A stretch of 64,000 nucleotides of DNA from Cylicocyclus nassatus (taxonomy: Eukaryota; Nematoda; Chromadorea; Rhabditida; Strongylidae). Location: contig CATQJL010000316.1 in assembly GCA_958299035.1 (NCBI GenBank), positions 23,475,676 to 23,539,675 of the forward strand, written 5' to 3'. The translations under genes and the position numbers were made by a program. The notes under the pieces are model-generated. The model worked only from the letters and a program-made list of their open reading frames with translations. It was not told the origin of the DNA and ran no database searches. How positions within the stretch are numbered: position 1 is the stretch's first letter; every line of letters starts with the position of its first letter. This document shows, one piece after another, positions 36,304-47,282 of the stretch.

Positions 36304-37124
36304 ATTTCCACTCGCGGCCCTGACGCATTTGCTTCGTTCCGTCGTGCGTTTTTTTGGTCTTCTTTGTTCGTTGTTTCTTGTTGAGAGCTGTGTTCATATA
36401 CGATACTTACACATATATTGTGTTGGAAAATGATTTTGTTATTGTTTTTGAAGTCATGAGAGTTTTGACATTTGGAAATTGAAAATTAATGTTCGACACA
36501 ATTTTATTGCAAAATAGATTATGAACATTGATGGTTTTTTACATCACACTATCAAACTACTGAAAATGACACCGGTGCGGGCGAGAACAGCACATGTAAC
36601 ATGGTCAAGATCGATTATCGATTCGATATCGATCGATCAATACACATAATGGGGAATGAACTTGAGAAATTCAGAGGAGGAGAGAATTTCAACAAAACCA
36701 GCAATAGGGTTAACAATTTAGCGACGAGCGTCGATCGTCGTATGCCGTATAAAATGGGATTGCATCCCACCCGAATGATAATTATGTGGACATAGTCCAA
36801 GGACAAATATGGTAAATAGTAAATAGTAAACAAGTGCTTCAAAAAAGTGTGTGCCTACCTGAATAGAGCGCCACCACCGACAGTTTCGCGCGCGGCCTTA
36901 AGCAACAACACCTGCTTATATAAGTGATTTCACAAGTGTATTGGCTTGGGACGGTGTTGGTACAGTATCCCTATACAGTATCCCTACCGTACATACCGTA
37001 TATCAAACCAAAAAATGTATGACACAAGAGAGGGAGCAGTGTTTGCGTTGTGCTAGCAATGACGTGAATAACATAAGCGGTACTTTACACCTGGAAAAAG
37101 CGATTTCGGAACAATTTTGCCGAG
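36304..37124. other. Convergent intergenic region between pno-1 and mab-3
   Basis: About 820 bp of shared 3' flank. It contains an ATCGAT-rich patch near 36610-36640 and short CCCTA repeats near 36970-37000. No canonical AATAAA is obvious close to either stop codon. Confidence 0.5.
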
Positions 37125-40100
37125 TTAATGAGGATTTTGTGCTAGCTGCGTGAACATTTGAAAAAGTGGCAATGGAAGAAGGAAGGGGTTTGGAACCGGT
37201 GCTAAGACAGGAGTCTGTGGAAGAACTATCGGTAGAGCGGGAAGTTGTGGAGGTGTAAGAGGAGCCGGTGCACATGGATAGACGGGCACTGGATGTGGTA
37301 ACTCGATACGAGGTGATGGAGAGACTTCAGCCGACGAGGGTTCTGAAAATGTTATCTGAAGCTAACATTGAAAAATTTTGACAATCCCTCAACCCACTAA
37401 AAGTTTATTTTCTCCAGATGTTGAATTCAAAAATCAAACTAGATGTTGTCTGCAAGAGATTCCGCCAATGGCGTGGAGCAAAGCTAATCAGTGAACAGTA
37501 CCTCTCCCGTACCTCTACCGTAAACCGTGTGATTATTCTACATTCACGTCACTTGTATAGTAAATGTGCGACGATACTAAACTTGCAGAGTGACAGTAAC
37601 TTTGATGAGCGGATATAGTTTGAGACTAGTAACTACTGCAGTATTTCTACCGTACCTATACCCTGATTAGGACCAAAAGATTGATACTAAAAGGCTTCTA
37701 GAAAAACTACCAAAATATTCTGAAGTCATAGTTTTGTCATAAATCAAGAGAAGACTGATCGAATTTCAAAAATCGAACAGCAGAGTACCTCTATAGTACC
37801 CAACCTTTGATTCAGCTGGCTTGGCGGCTGGAAGGCGGGGCTTTGTGACCTAATTAAGGCCGCCCGCGACGCAATCTATGTCTCTTCCGCGCACTTGCTC
37901 TCTGATCATTACCTACTCCTAACTAGGTCACGAAGCCCCGCCTTTCAGCCGCCAAGCCAGTTGAATCAAAGGGTATGCTATGCTCCAGACTAAAAGGCCG
38001 AGTATGACAAAAGAAAATCATTTAGAGGCTTTTGAGGGACAAGACAAATTTTTCATATTCGTGTGCGAAGTTTAAATTTTTCGGACTGGAGTTAAAGGCA
38101 AGCAAAATTCGAAGAACTCCATGATACAGTATCTTGACCGTAATTGTACCATAACTTATGTCAGAGGATTTGGAAGCAGAGGAGAAAGCCTTCTGAAGTT
38201 ATTTTCCAGACGAATTGCCACCACTAAAATTCCACAATCGTAAAAAAATTTTCAATTTTTTCTCCTCTGTTTTTCCACAGCCTTTGGTCTGGATTACGGT
38301 ATAGGTACGGTGAAGGTACTGCAGTTTAATCAAGAGCTGAGATAATGCAAATGCGCATATTTTTACAGACTACAAAACTAGGTAGTACCATTTTTGTGGT
38401 ATTTTTGTGTCCCTCCGTTACTGTTTCTTCAACCTTTGGGTCTGAATCACGGGGGTAAGGACTATATGTCGCTGATAGTGGAAGGTTCCGCCGGACATTT
38501 GCAACAAATACATATTCCCCCAGTAACGGAGGGACACAAAAATACCAATACATGCACAGACTGAGTATCTGCTGCATTGTGCGCGCGGGACCCTCCCACT
38601 TTCGGAGACATATAGTCCTCTACCCAATTACGGTGGTACGGTAGAAGTATTGTTTAGCCGTACAACAACTGAGCAGATGCAAATGCGCATAGTTCCTACA
38701 GATCAGAAAATCACGTCATATCCAGGCTGAGTGTTTTATGCTGCAAGAGACAACCGCGACTAGATGTGCAAAAGAATATGTGCATTCAGACAATGATAAT
38801 TAATTCAGTGACTTTTTTCATGGTCTAGTCGTGACTAGCAGGTATCTGTAGGGTAAAAAAGAGTAACCAGGTTTTCTGCAGTCTGTAACACGTACCAAGC
38901 CAACCTGCAATGTTTATGAAATACCTAGCATTGAATACGATTACCCATGCCGACCTTTGTACTCCAGGTATCGGCATGTTTAGGTATTCTGAGAGAATGC
39001 GACGCTTATGCATAATCATGGGAATTTATACGAATTTTTCCTGATTGAGGGCCGTGTTGGCAACTTTTTAAGGCACAGTCCAACCAAGCTGAGGATTTTG
39101 AGATTTTCATACTGTATAATAGCGGGGCCCTAACTAGGTAATCGCCCAACTCCCGCCACAAAATATGAATTTCGAAGCGAGAAAATCGCTCGACAAGGTT
39201 GAATCGGTGAGGTGGCACCGCCCACCAACGTGGGTGGTCCAAAGACAAAATGTCCAAAATCGGACTTTGATGTATCGAAAGTTGGTCATAAATCCACTTT
39301 CAATATGACCATCAGATTTTCGACATTATTTACCCTGCAGCCGATTTCGAGCCCATTATATTCAGACCACCCACGTTGTGGGCGGAGCAGTCTGGGCCGC
39401 TTCTAACTTCTGGGAGGAATTTTTCGCTTCGAAATTCATCTTTTAAGTGGGACTTGGACGATCACTTACTTAGGGGCCCCGCTATCATACAGTGTCAAAA
39501 TCTCAACAGCCTCAGTTTGAAGGCAGCGTCCAGGCAGATCTGGACCTATGGGGCTTTTACGTGAGAAGTATTTTTGGGGCCCTAACCAAGGCACTGCCCA
39601 AGCGGCAGCTCATGTAGTGCTCTAATGGCTGAGATATTCCCCTCGAAACTGGCCCCCGCGAACGTATTTGCATGGATTCATGGCAGTTTCGCGCCAGGAT
39701 CCACGCTTTGCGCCATGAATCCATGCGAAACACGGTCGCGGGGTCCACTTTCGAGGGGAATATCTCGGCCGTTAGGGCACCACCTGAGCTGCCGGTTGGG
39801 CAGTGGCTTAGTTAGGGCCCCAAAAGTACTTTCCACGTAAAATCCCCATAGATCCAGACTTTCCTGGACGCTGCCTTTAAGTGGAGAATACCTTCAAGAG
39901 GGAGAAAGATTTCGCGCCCCAATTTCATCCCCCAGATTTTTTCGAAAATATTCAAGACCGCGCACTTACCAGTCATCTCATGGTCACCGGTACTATCCGA
40001 ACTATGCCGATCGTCAATGCTGTTCCTTTGCCGTTGCTGATCACGACGTAGCTTTATCTGTTTTGCCATCAACGATCGCCTATCTTCAACGAGTTCACAC

Positions 40101-43100
40101 TGAAAAATTTATGGCTCACATTGCTTTGTTACATTCTGTGCGCGTCTTTTGCAGGTGGTAGAGAGGGGGAGGGGGGTAGCTAAAGTGCGAAGAACTACAG
40201 CAGCGTTGCAAGAGCGAAGTCTTCTCTGTGTTACAGTTCATTCCCCCATTAAAAGGAGATTTATGGCGCCCTCTGTAAAGATAAATTTGATTCGCAAGTG
40301 TTGCGTGGATGGTCAAGATTTTCAATACACACGGTGTGTGCCAGAGTTCATAAAATCACAAAACGTCTTTGTGGTATTCGTGGCAAGAACAAGACGTTTC
40401 GTAATTCTGCGCACAAGAATGGGCGGAGCCTGTTCAGGCAAACTGAGGTATTTTAGTGCATCAAAATGTTATCATAGCACATTTTTCCCTCCTTGTATCT
40501 AATGTAATTTAGCGAATAGATATGTAGGTTTGTCCCCAAAGACGGTAGAAAGGATTTCTTTTTTCTTTATTTACTTACAATATTTTTATTGTAAAACGCG
40601 AGCGAGATAGAAGAAGTTGCATTTTTCATAAGTAATCCAAAAAAGTTTGCAGGATAGCATTTTGTTCAGCGTTTCACGGGCTTATGTTTGGGTAATGGAA
40701 ATTTTTCGGGCTGCTAAAAGCTAGAATAGGTCGTGAGGGACAACTCCCAAAGAGTATTTTTTCAATAATTTTTCACAATTTTTTGTATATCATATATGTA
40801 TTGTGACCTTTTTCAATGGGTCATTTCAATAATTCTGAGAATTTTCACATTTTCTTTACCAACCAACATGAAAAGTATTGACACAGCTGGAGTTTATCAT
40901 CATGGAGATTATGTGAAAGGCCATGGGACCAGTTAACCCATTGACGACGACGCCTAGTTTTGCGCGGTGGCCCTGTGGGACGACGCGATTTTGCACAACA
41001 CTCTCGGCGTGGGAAGGATTTGTGATTATTTACGAAATGTAAAGTTGTTTTGTAATCAACCACAATCATCTTCTTGGACGGCGGAGTCAACAGGTTCCGA
41101 GAGTGCAAAAAAAACTGGAAGAAATACTGAATTGTGGAGGAGATACTGCACCTGTAAAGGACATGATTTTGCAAGGGGTGTGGGCCACCGGTGGTCCACA
41201 TCGTCCCTGGCGGCAAAAAGTGCGTAGGCCACCGGTGGTACACATCGTCATCAATGGGTTGATTATTAGAGATGAAACGAGGACGGGAAGCAAGAAATTT
41301 ACGAGAATTCTGCCCGAAAAAAAAAATTCTGCCCTGAATAAAATCGAGATTTTGAGAATTTATAGGATGTTTTGATCATTTACGAAAATAAAAGTTAATG
41401 ACTTTTTAACTCATATAGATCACCTACTCGTATAGATCATTTAAGTATCTTATATTATAACGATAAGGCGGCGGCGACAACGGAGAAGCCCAATTATTTG
41501 CTTGTTCTATTATAACCCTTGAATAACAAAAATTTCTCAAAGATTCGCCCTTTGTTTTATAATCCTCGAATAAAAAAAGTCTATTTTGAAGAAATTGTAT
41601 ATCGGCCATAATTAGCATTACTGGCTGAGATTTTTAAGGCTCTCGACTATTCGATAAATATTTTTCATCTATTCCCTCACCTTCTTCCGTGACTTAAGCT
41701 GCGCCTTAAAAATGCAAAAAACGACGTAAACAGCAGTAAGCAGATTTTATAGGACGGCTGTGCCGACCTCGAAAATTTATATACGAAGACGCAGCAGCCA
41801 TTGTGCGATTGCTTCGAACCATTGCGAAAGGCACATAAAGACTTTTTCTGAGTTCGGTGGACCGCGTGAGGTCTTTCTGCTGCTGTGTTCGATATGTGCA
41901 CAGTAATGGGAAATGAGGCAAACTTTAGTCAGATATTGCTTAGGCTTTGCGATTGAGGAGATCCAAACTTTGAAATTGTAGAGTTTGAATGCTACTCTCA
42001 GGAAAATAGATAAATCTGCTCCAAATTTTCTTTTGAGAGCGGTGATGTTGAGCAGTCTCTAAAATATACTGTAGAATTAATTGCAACATAGATAGAAAAA
42101 AGAAGATGGATTTCATTGGAGGTCAAGACGGATGATTTTGGAAATTATAAAATCGAGCACATGTGGGCAGATGCGAAGCTGCGGTGACTATAAAAGATTG
42201 GAAGCTTACTTTTCTCATAAATTCTATTTTATGCTACAAAGGCTATGAAATAAGCGGACTGTTGTTCCTTATACTTCTCTCGAGAACGAAGATTTGGTTT
42301 ATCCTCTCACAGAATTTCTCGGGGATAAAGGGAAGGGGGGGGGAGAGAAGAAACATGGAAGAGCAGATCCAAGTTTTCGAAATTTTCAGCTTGAAAATGC
42401 AGTATGAAAGGCAGCCAGTTGTAGAAATTAGGCTAATTTGATTTTTAGTCACACAATTTTCTAAGTGATTGCAAATGAAAATAATTTGTGTGTGTAACTT
42501 CATGGCTCATTGAAACCACCACTTTGAACAATTTCAAGAATTATTCTTCGAGAAGCGGAGCCGCAATCGTCATTATTTGAAAATTTATAAGAACAAATTA
42601 GCCCGACGTTTTGAAAAAACAGCCATAAAAAAGGAAAAAAACAAGGTTTTCTAAAAATAATCCGGTTCCCTAAAAAATGGCAAGAAAACTTTAAGTATCA
42701 GAATGAAACATTGTTTTTTCTTGCTGAGAAGATACAAACAGAGCAAATGTGACTGAGCAGTAGAGATGATTTAAATGGAGTCTCTCTCTCATTCATACCG
42801 TAGTCCGCGACGCGCTAGATGCGGACAACCTTGGCACGCTGTTTTATTGGCGCGGAAAACGTTCGAAAGGTACCGTAGTCGTGCTATTCAATCGCAAGAA
42901 GAAAAGCGGCTAGTCCTAGGCACATGAGGAGGGCAAACGATCGTTCTGTGTGAATGAAATCGATTTGGAAGCCATATGGATGATGTTTTTGAAGTTTTTT
43001 GGCTGTTTTCGAGCATGGAGGGGCAGAAATGAGGAGATGGTGTGTGCTATTTGCTGGTCTTTAGATCAGCGAGGAGTTCAAAGGGTATTAGGGAAATCTA

Positions 43101-43645
43101 GTTGCGAAAAAGTTAATACTTACCATTTCACATTTGCAGGTGGCAAATTGGCATAGAACCCGCTTATGACCCCGTAACGGTACCCGAAACCCGTGTTGTC
43201 GACATCGGGCGCATTGCGGGTCACGCACACGACGTCCATTTACCGTCTCCCTGGGCGACTCAGCCAACTGAAACAATAAAAATTCAATGACACATCTCTC
43301 GGACGAGTTTTCGGGTATCCTACCTTGGATTTACTGAGCATATTGTTCAGCTGTCGACGCTGTTCAACCATAATACAATCACTACATGTACAATTTGCAT
43401 ATCTAAAAATAGCAACAACATTACTCCCCATTTCATTCCCGCCTCCCATTCTACTCGGATAAAACTTCCCCCACTCACTTGCAAACAGGTTTATGACCTT
43501 TTCTTGGGAATTGCAAATCGTGATTCAAACATCGCTGACAGAAGTATTTCTTCTCATTCTGATTACTGTTGTACGATTTTTGCGATGGTGCCGGTGAGAG
43601 AGCAACGACATCAATCTCGGTTTCTGAATGGGAAAAAACGAACAT
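37125..43645 (-). CDS. mab-3: Doublesex/MAB-3-related transcription factor with two DM domains
   Basis: Five exons (43645-43479, 43402-43324, 43267-43124, 40099-39970, 37342-37125) join in phase to 245 residues (C. elegans MAB-3 is about 290). DM domain 1 (about 33-80) reads KKYFCQRCLNH, RKGHKPVCKYANCTCSDC, MVEQRRQLNN. DM domain 2 (about 98-150) reads RRVRDPQCARCRQHG, RGHKRVLCQFATCKCEMC, ELVEDRRSLMAKQIKLRR. All Cys/His zinc ligands of both intertwined zinc sites are present. Tandem DM domains are the hallmark of MAB-3. The C-terminus is Pro/Leu-rich (VPVYPCAPAPLTPPQLPALP). MAB-3 is a nuclear DNA-binding protein that represses yolk genes and shapes sensory organs in males. Domain 1 and the linker are spread over three short exons; introns 3 and 4 are 3.0 and 2.6 kb and repeat-filled. 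The start is the first in-frame ATG, but an acceptor-like CATTCAG just after it leaves room for another first exon. Confidence 0.95.
37802..37974. repeat. Palindromic MITE in mab-3 intron 4
   Basis: The left arm carries TTTGATTCAGCTGGCTTGGC and GGAAGGCGGGGCTT; the right arm carries the complement GAAGCCCCGCCTTTC and GCCAAGCCAGTTGAATCAAA. A loop of about 75 bp separates them. Confidence 0.85.
38398..38618. repeat. Interleaved inverted repeats (A-B-A'-B')
   Basis: Segment A (38398-38421, GGTATTTTTGTGTCCCTCCG) is complementary to A' (38523-38546). Segment B (38459-38491, starting GGACTATATGTC) is complementary to B' (about 38581-38618, ending GACATATAGTCC). B lies inside the A loop and B' outside it, so the two helices cross. 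In mab-3 intron 4. Confidence 0.75.
39068..39520. mobile_element. Imperfect foldback MITE in mab-3 intron 4
   Basis: The left arm (AAGGCACAGTCCAACC, CGGGGCCCTAACTAGGTAA, GCCCACCAACGTGGGTGGTC) is matched by the inverted right arm (GACCACCCACGTTGTGGGC, TTAGGGGCCCCGC). It is a sister of the element at 32236-32697 and directly abuts the next element. Confidence 0.7.
39517..39880. mobile_element. Palindromic 360 bp MITE, copy 1
   Basis: Almost the whole element is a palindrome: GGCAGCGTCCAGGCAGATC opens it and TCCTGGACGCTGCCTTTAA closes it, and the centre has CATGGATTCATGGCAG facing GCCATGAATCCATG. A second copy lies at 62714-63074. No coding. Confidence 0.9.
40100..43123 (-). other. mab-3 intron 3
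   Basis: Three kilobases between the two halves of DM domain 2. It contains a duplicated GGCCACCGGTGGT block (41186 and 41228) that is itself palindromic, a G-run near 42330 and AT-rich sequence. I see no nested gene. Confidence 0.6.
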
Positions 43646-46600
43646 CAATGAAAAATGATTTTCAACTGGTAGAGGAGAAAATGCATGCTTAAAGCATAGA
43701 CCACAAAAAATTTAAGTATTGTGAATAAAGATAATTGATATTAACAACTGCTAATTAAATGGTAAGCGTTTTGTCCATCTGAGAGCTATGAGACTTTTTA
43801 TTGCTGTTTTTTCTTAAAACTCTGAGTTCCATTACCATACCTTCAAAATGACTCTGAGGAAAATCCAAGAAAAATCCCAAAGAATGGCATATAAATGGAA
43901 ATGACAATGTGAAATGAAATCAAAGTCCACTGCATGAAGCCATGGGAAACATTGAATTTTACAGAAATTTTTTCTCAAAAACCTGAATTTTTCACCTTTT
44001 CCTGATACTTTTGAACTCTGAGAAACATTTTGAAACTTTCGTAAATTTTTTGTAAAAATTGTGAATTTTCAATTTCTCAGCCCTTCTTTATTCTCTCAAA
44101 ATTTCTAGAAAAGAAACAACTTGCAATTTTTTAATGTATTTCATAGTGAGAAATTTCAAATCACAATTTTTCTTCTTATTTTTCTACTCTAGAAACAACG
44201 AAAGACTCTCTGATTATCTTGAAGTTTTTTTCGAGAAGACTCAGATTTGTACTTCTTCTGAGATTCTTCAGAGTAAAATATTATGAACTTTTTGAACTTT
44301 CTCATTGCTTCCATAAAAGACCTCCATGTGATAGGCCTCCATGTTTCAATTTGAATAAGCTGTTTTTGGAGACGTTCTTCTCACGGGGTTCAAATGCTAG
44401 CGCTTTTGAATTTGTGCAGCCTGATATGGTAGAATTTTCACATATGAATTATATATTTCTCGATTGAAAAATAGGGAACAAATAAGCCTGTGTCAAAAAT
44501 TTCCATAAAATTATCTTTCTCCAACGATTTTTGCATCAAGTTTGAAAATTTCACTCATGCATCTCAAAACTGTTATAAAAGCGAAAAAAAAGCTCAAAAT
44601 CATCGTTGTATATGTGTGTATTGCTATATGCTATCATGGAAATTTTTCCTATGGGGGAGAGGTGATCCAGCAATTCAACGTGGGAGGTCGTTAATGGCTC
44701 TCTTTTGCCATCGTATGGTTATTTGGGCAGCAATATCAGATTTTTGTGCTGTCAAAAGGCTTGGATGAAGTTTAAGGACAATGTCATCAGAGAAAATATG
44801 TAATTTGGAGATATTCTAGAATATATTTGGCCTTCTTAGTTGAGAATTAGAGAGGCAAAAGAGCTAAGAGAGATTTTTTACTGAAGCGAAATTCTGCAAA
44901 ATGTCTGAGGACTTATGGTGCTTCCAACTACCGCGGCTTGATTTCAAAAATAATTAAACTCTTCTTATCCGGGGATTCCCAGTATGAATCATATCCTGCG
45001 GTAATGAATAGAATACGTGTTTCTTTAGAAAGCAGAAATTGCCCTGCTACTCCTTTGTCTAGCACCAGTTGCGACTTGACACCGAAGATAAGATTGTAGA
45101 TAATTTGGCACTCTTTGTGCAAGATAATCTTCTCAAGAAAGCGGACAGAATTATTTGAAAAAAGCTTGGAGGCCAAAAATGCCTATAAAGTTGGTCGGGA
45201 CTTTTAGGTACAAATGTTAAAGTCTGAGGAGGCCCCTGACACTTCATGAGGTAAAAGCACTTTCCAAAAAAGGAAGAAGTGAAAAATAAAACAGCTGTTT
45301 TTAAGATTCTTCCATAAATGCTTCAAGAATGAGCGCAACGATGCGTGAGAGTTAATTCAGGTGGAAAACTAGGTCCCACCCAGATGGTAACATAGTTCTG
45401 ATCTACCAAGAGGTAGTTTTTTATGACTGAGTTCGTGATCTTTTGGTTTTTGATCTTTCAATTTTCAGAGGTAGACTTTTGAGTGGCACTGATAGATTTC
45501 GAAATTCGATAAGGAAGGGGTCCCTGGATTCATGAGCAATTAACCAACGTAGAAAGATTATGGGATAGCTCCTTTATCATATTACGGGCCATATTCTGGC
45601 CCCATTTCCCAGACAAGGCGCCCCGCCACTGATCCGGCATTGGACTCTCTCATGAATCCGACGACTCCCCCGACAACGAGTGTGGAACGGGTCGGAGCTT
45701 ACCTTCGTGCATGGTGAAGAGCTCGCAACATGAACACTGCAAGCGCGCGTTTTCGCTTCGCCGACGCTCCGCCCGCCGTTCAGACCACACACGACGAAAA
45801 AAGGTAAAGGACGCGATCGGCCCGACGAGCGAATGACACTCGACGCGCCCCCCACGGCCGCCGACCTCCCAGTTCGCAACAAAGTGCGTGTCGTGTGCGT
45901 CGCGTTCTCGCAACACATAGGCACACAAACACTGGTCCACCAGCACCCAGGTTGCCATCCTCGTCACCTCCCCTTCCTTTCCGTTTCCCATTTGTCGAAT
46001 CGCATTGGATGCTGGTTTGTGTGATCTCGTGACCTGGAAAGTAGTCCCAGTGCCTTTTAATCATTAACACATTGATTATGTGAGGGCCTGACAAACTGCA
46101 CATAACGCAACATCCCGCACCTGCACGTATTCGCGATTGAACCCTCGCTCTCAGACCATAAAACGCATTACACTTCTCCGCCATCCCCATTTGCGTTCTT
46201 GGATTTAGAAAAGGCATATTTTATTGTGGCACAACGCATGTACTTCGCTTGGCCGAGATCTGCCGCCGCAGGCCATATGCAGTTCAAAAATCAAGTGCTC
46301 ACGTTACTTTTGCACTCAACGATCGTCATTTGTAGCATGTCGCTTTTCTCGGTCTGGTTTATGTATCAGACAGAACGACAGAGTATGTCGTTGAGGGAGA
46401 CGTAGGGTCGGTGGAAAGACTATGAGCTGTAAGGAGATTTAGATTTATGTGAAGCGAAGACAGCGAGCCGTGGCGAGAGAGCACGAAACGAACAGAATGA
46501 GGAAAAACAATTGAAAAACGGCGGTCTGCTGGCTGCAAAAGACCACCAACGAAGAAAACGCCGCGGCTGTTTTGATTGCGCCCAACGGACGCCGCGAAAA

Positions 46601-46766
46601 AGGGAAGAGAGAAGAGAGCGATTCGTGGCAAAAAACAGATGTATATGCAGAAGCAAAAGAAATTAGCCCTATAAGCAGTTAGATTTTGATCTACGATTTT
46701 TTACTGTGATGACTCAAAGCCTTCCTCGTCATATAACGTTATTAGTGTGATCTAGGGATGTTCCAA
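43646..46766. other. 5' flank of mab-3 and gene-poor DNA with a GC-rich patch
   Basis: Mostly AT-rich with TTTTTC/GAAAAA runs. At about 45600-45950 GC and CpG content rise sharply; on the minus strand an ATG followed by CACGAAG and a GTAAGC donor near 45700 could be a first exon, but no partner exon is found. Confidence 0.4.
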
Positions 46767-47282
46767 TCTTATATATAAAGCTGAATGTCTGTTTGTATGT
46801 ATGTCTGTCTGTCTGTATGTCTGTCTGTGTGTACGTATGTTCCGAATAGAAAATTCCATTTCTGAACCGATCCGGACCAAACTTGGCACACATACACCTC
46901 GAGCCCCGGCGGGTGTCATAGGCTACTTTTCGTCATCGATCGATATCGATTTTATCGATTTTTATCGATTTTTTTGCGGAGTTCACTTAAGGGGCTGGGA
47001 GTTGGCATAGGGGGGTAAGTCGGCATGGGGATTCCGAATGCAATATTAGTTTTCAGGAATATCGATTACTTTTATCGATTTTATCGATTTTTTTGCAAAG
47101 TTTGAGCTACGGGGCTGGGAGTTGGCACAGGAGGGTAAGTGGGCATGCTGATTTCGAAAACAACACAGGGTACGGGAAAAGAAGTGTAGAAGTGGGCACA
47201 GGGAAAGGCTGTACAGGTATAGGGATGGGACCTTTATTGCAGTGTTTTCACAGGGCCGGGCGGAGCCGGGTAAGCAAGCTAG
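46767..47282 (+). mobile_element. Helitron/Helentron-like non-autonomous element
   Basis: It begins TCTTATATATAAAGCTG after AA, has a (GTCT)n-type microsatellite, three ATCGAT-rich blocks (GATTTTATCGATTTTT), two GGGGCTGGGAGTTGGC motifs, and ends with GCCGGGCGGAGCCGGG then CTAG before T. TC at the start, CTAG at the end and a GC-rich hairpin near the end fit Helitrons. No open frame for Rep/helicase. Confidence 0.55.

Noticed and set aside
39212..39840. Open frames around 39.2-39.8 kb
   Set aside because: They lie in palindromic MITEs within mab-3 intron 4.
41160..41255. tRNA-like or structured RNA because of CCACCGGTGG palindromes
   Set aside because: No cloverleaf, no T-loop GTTCRA motif and no A/B box; it is a simple duplicated palindrome.
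45577..46217. Long GC-rich open frames in several minus-strand phases
   Set aside because: Several phases are open at once, which is expected in GC-rich DNA; no domain is seen.
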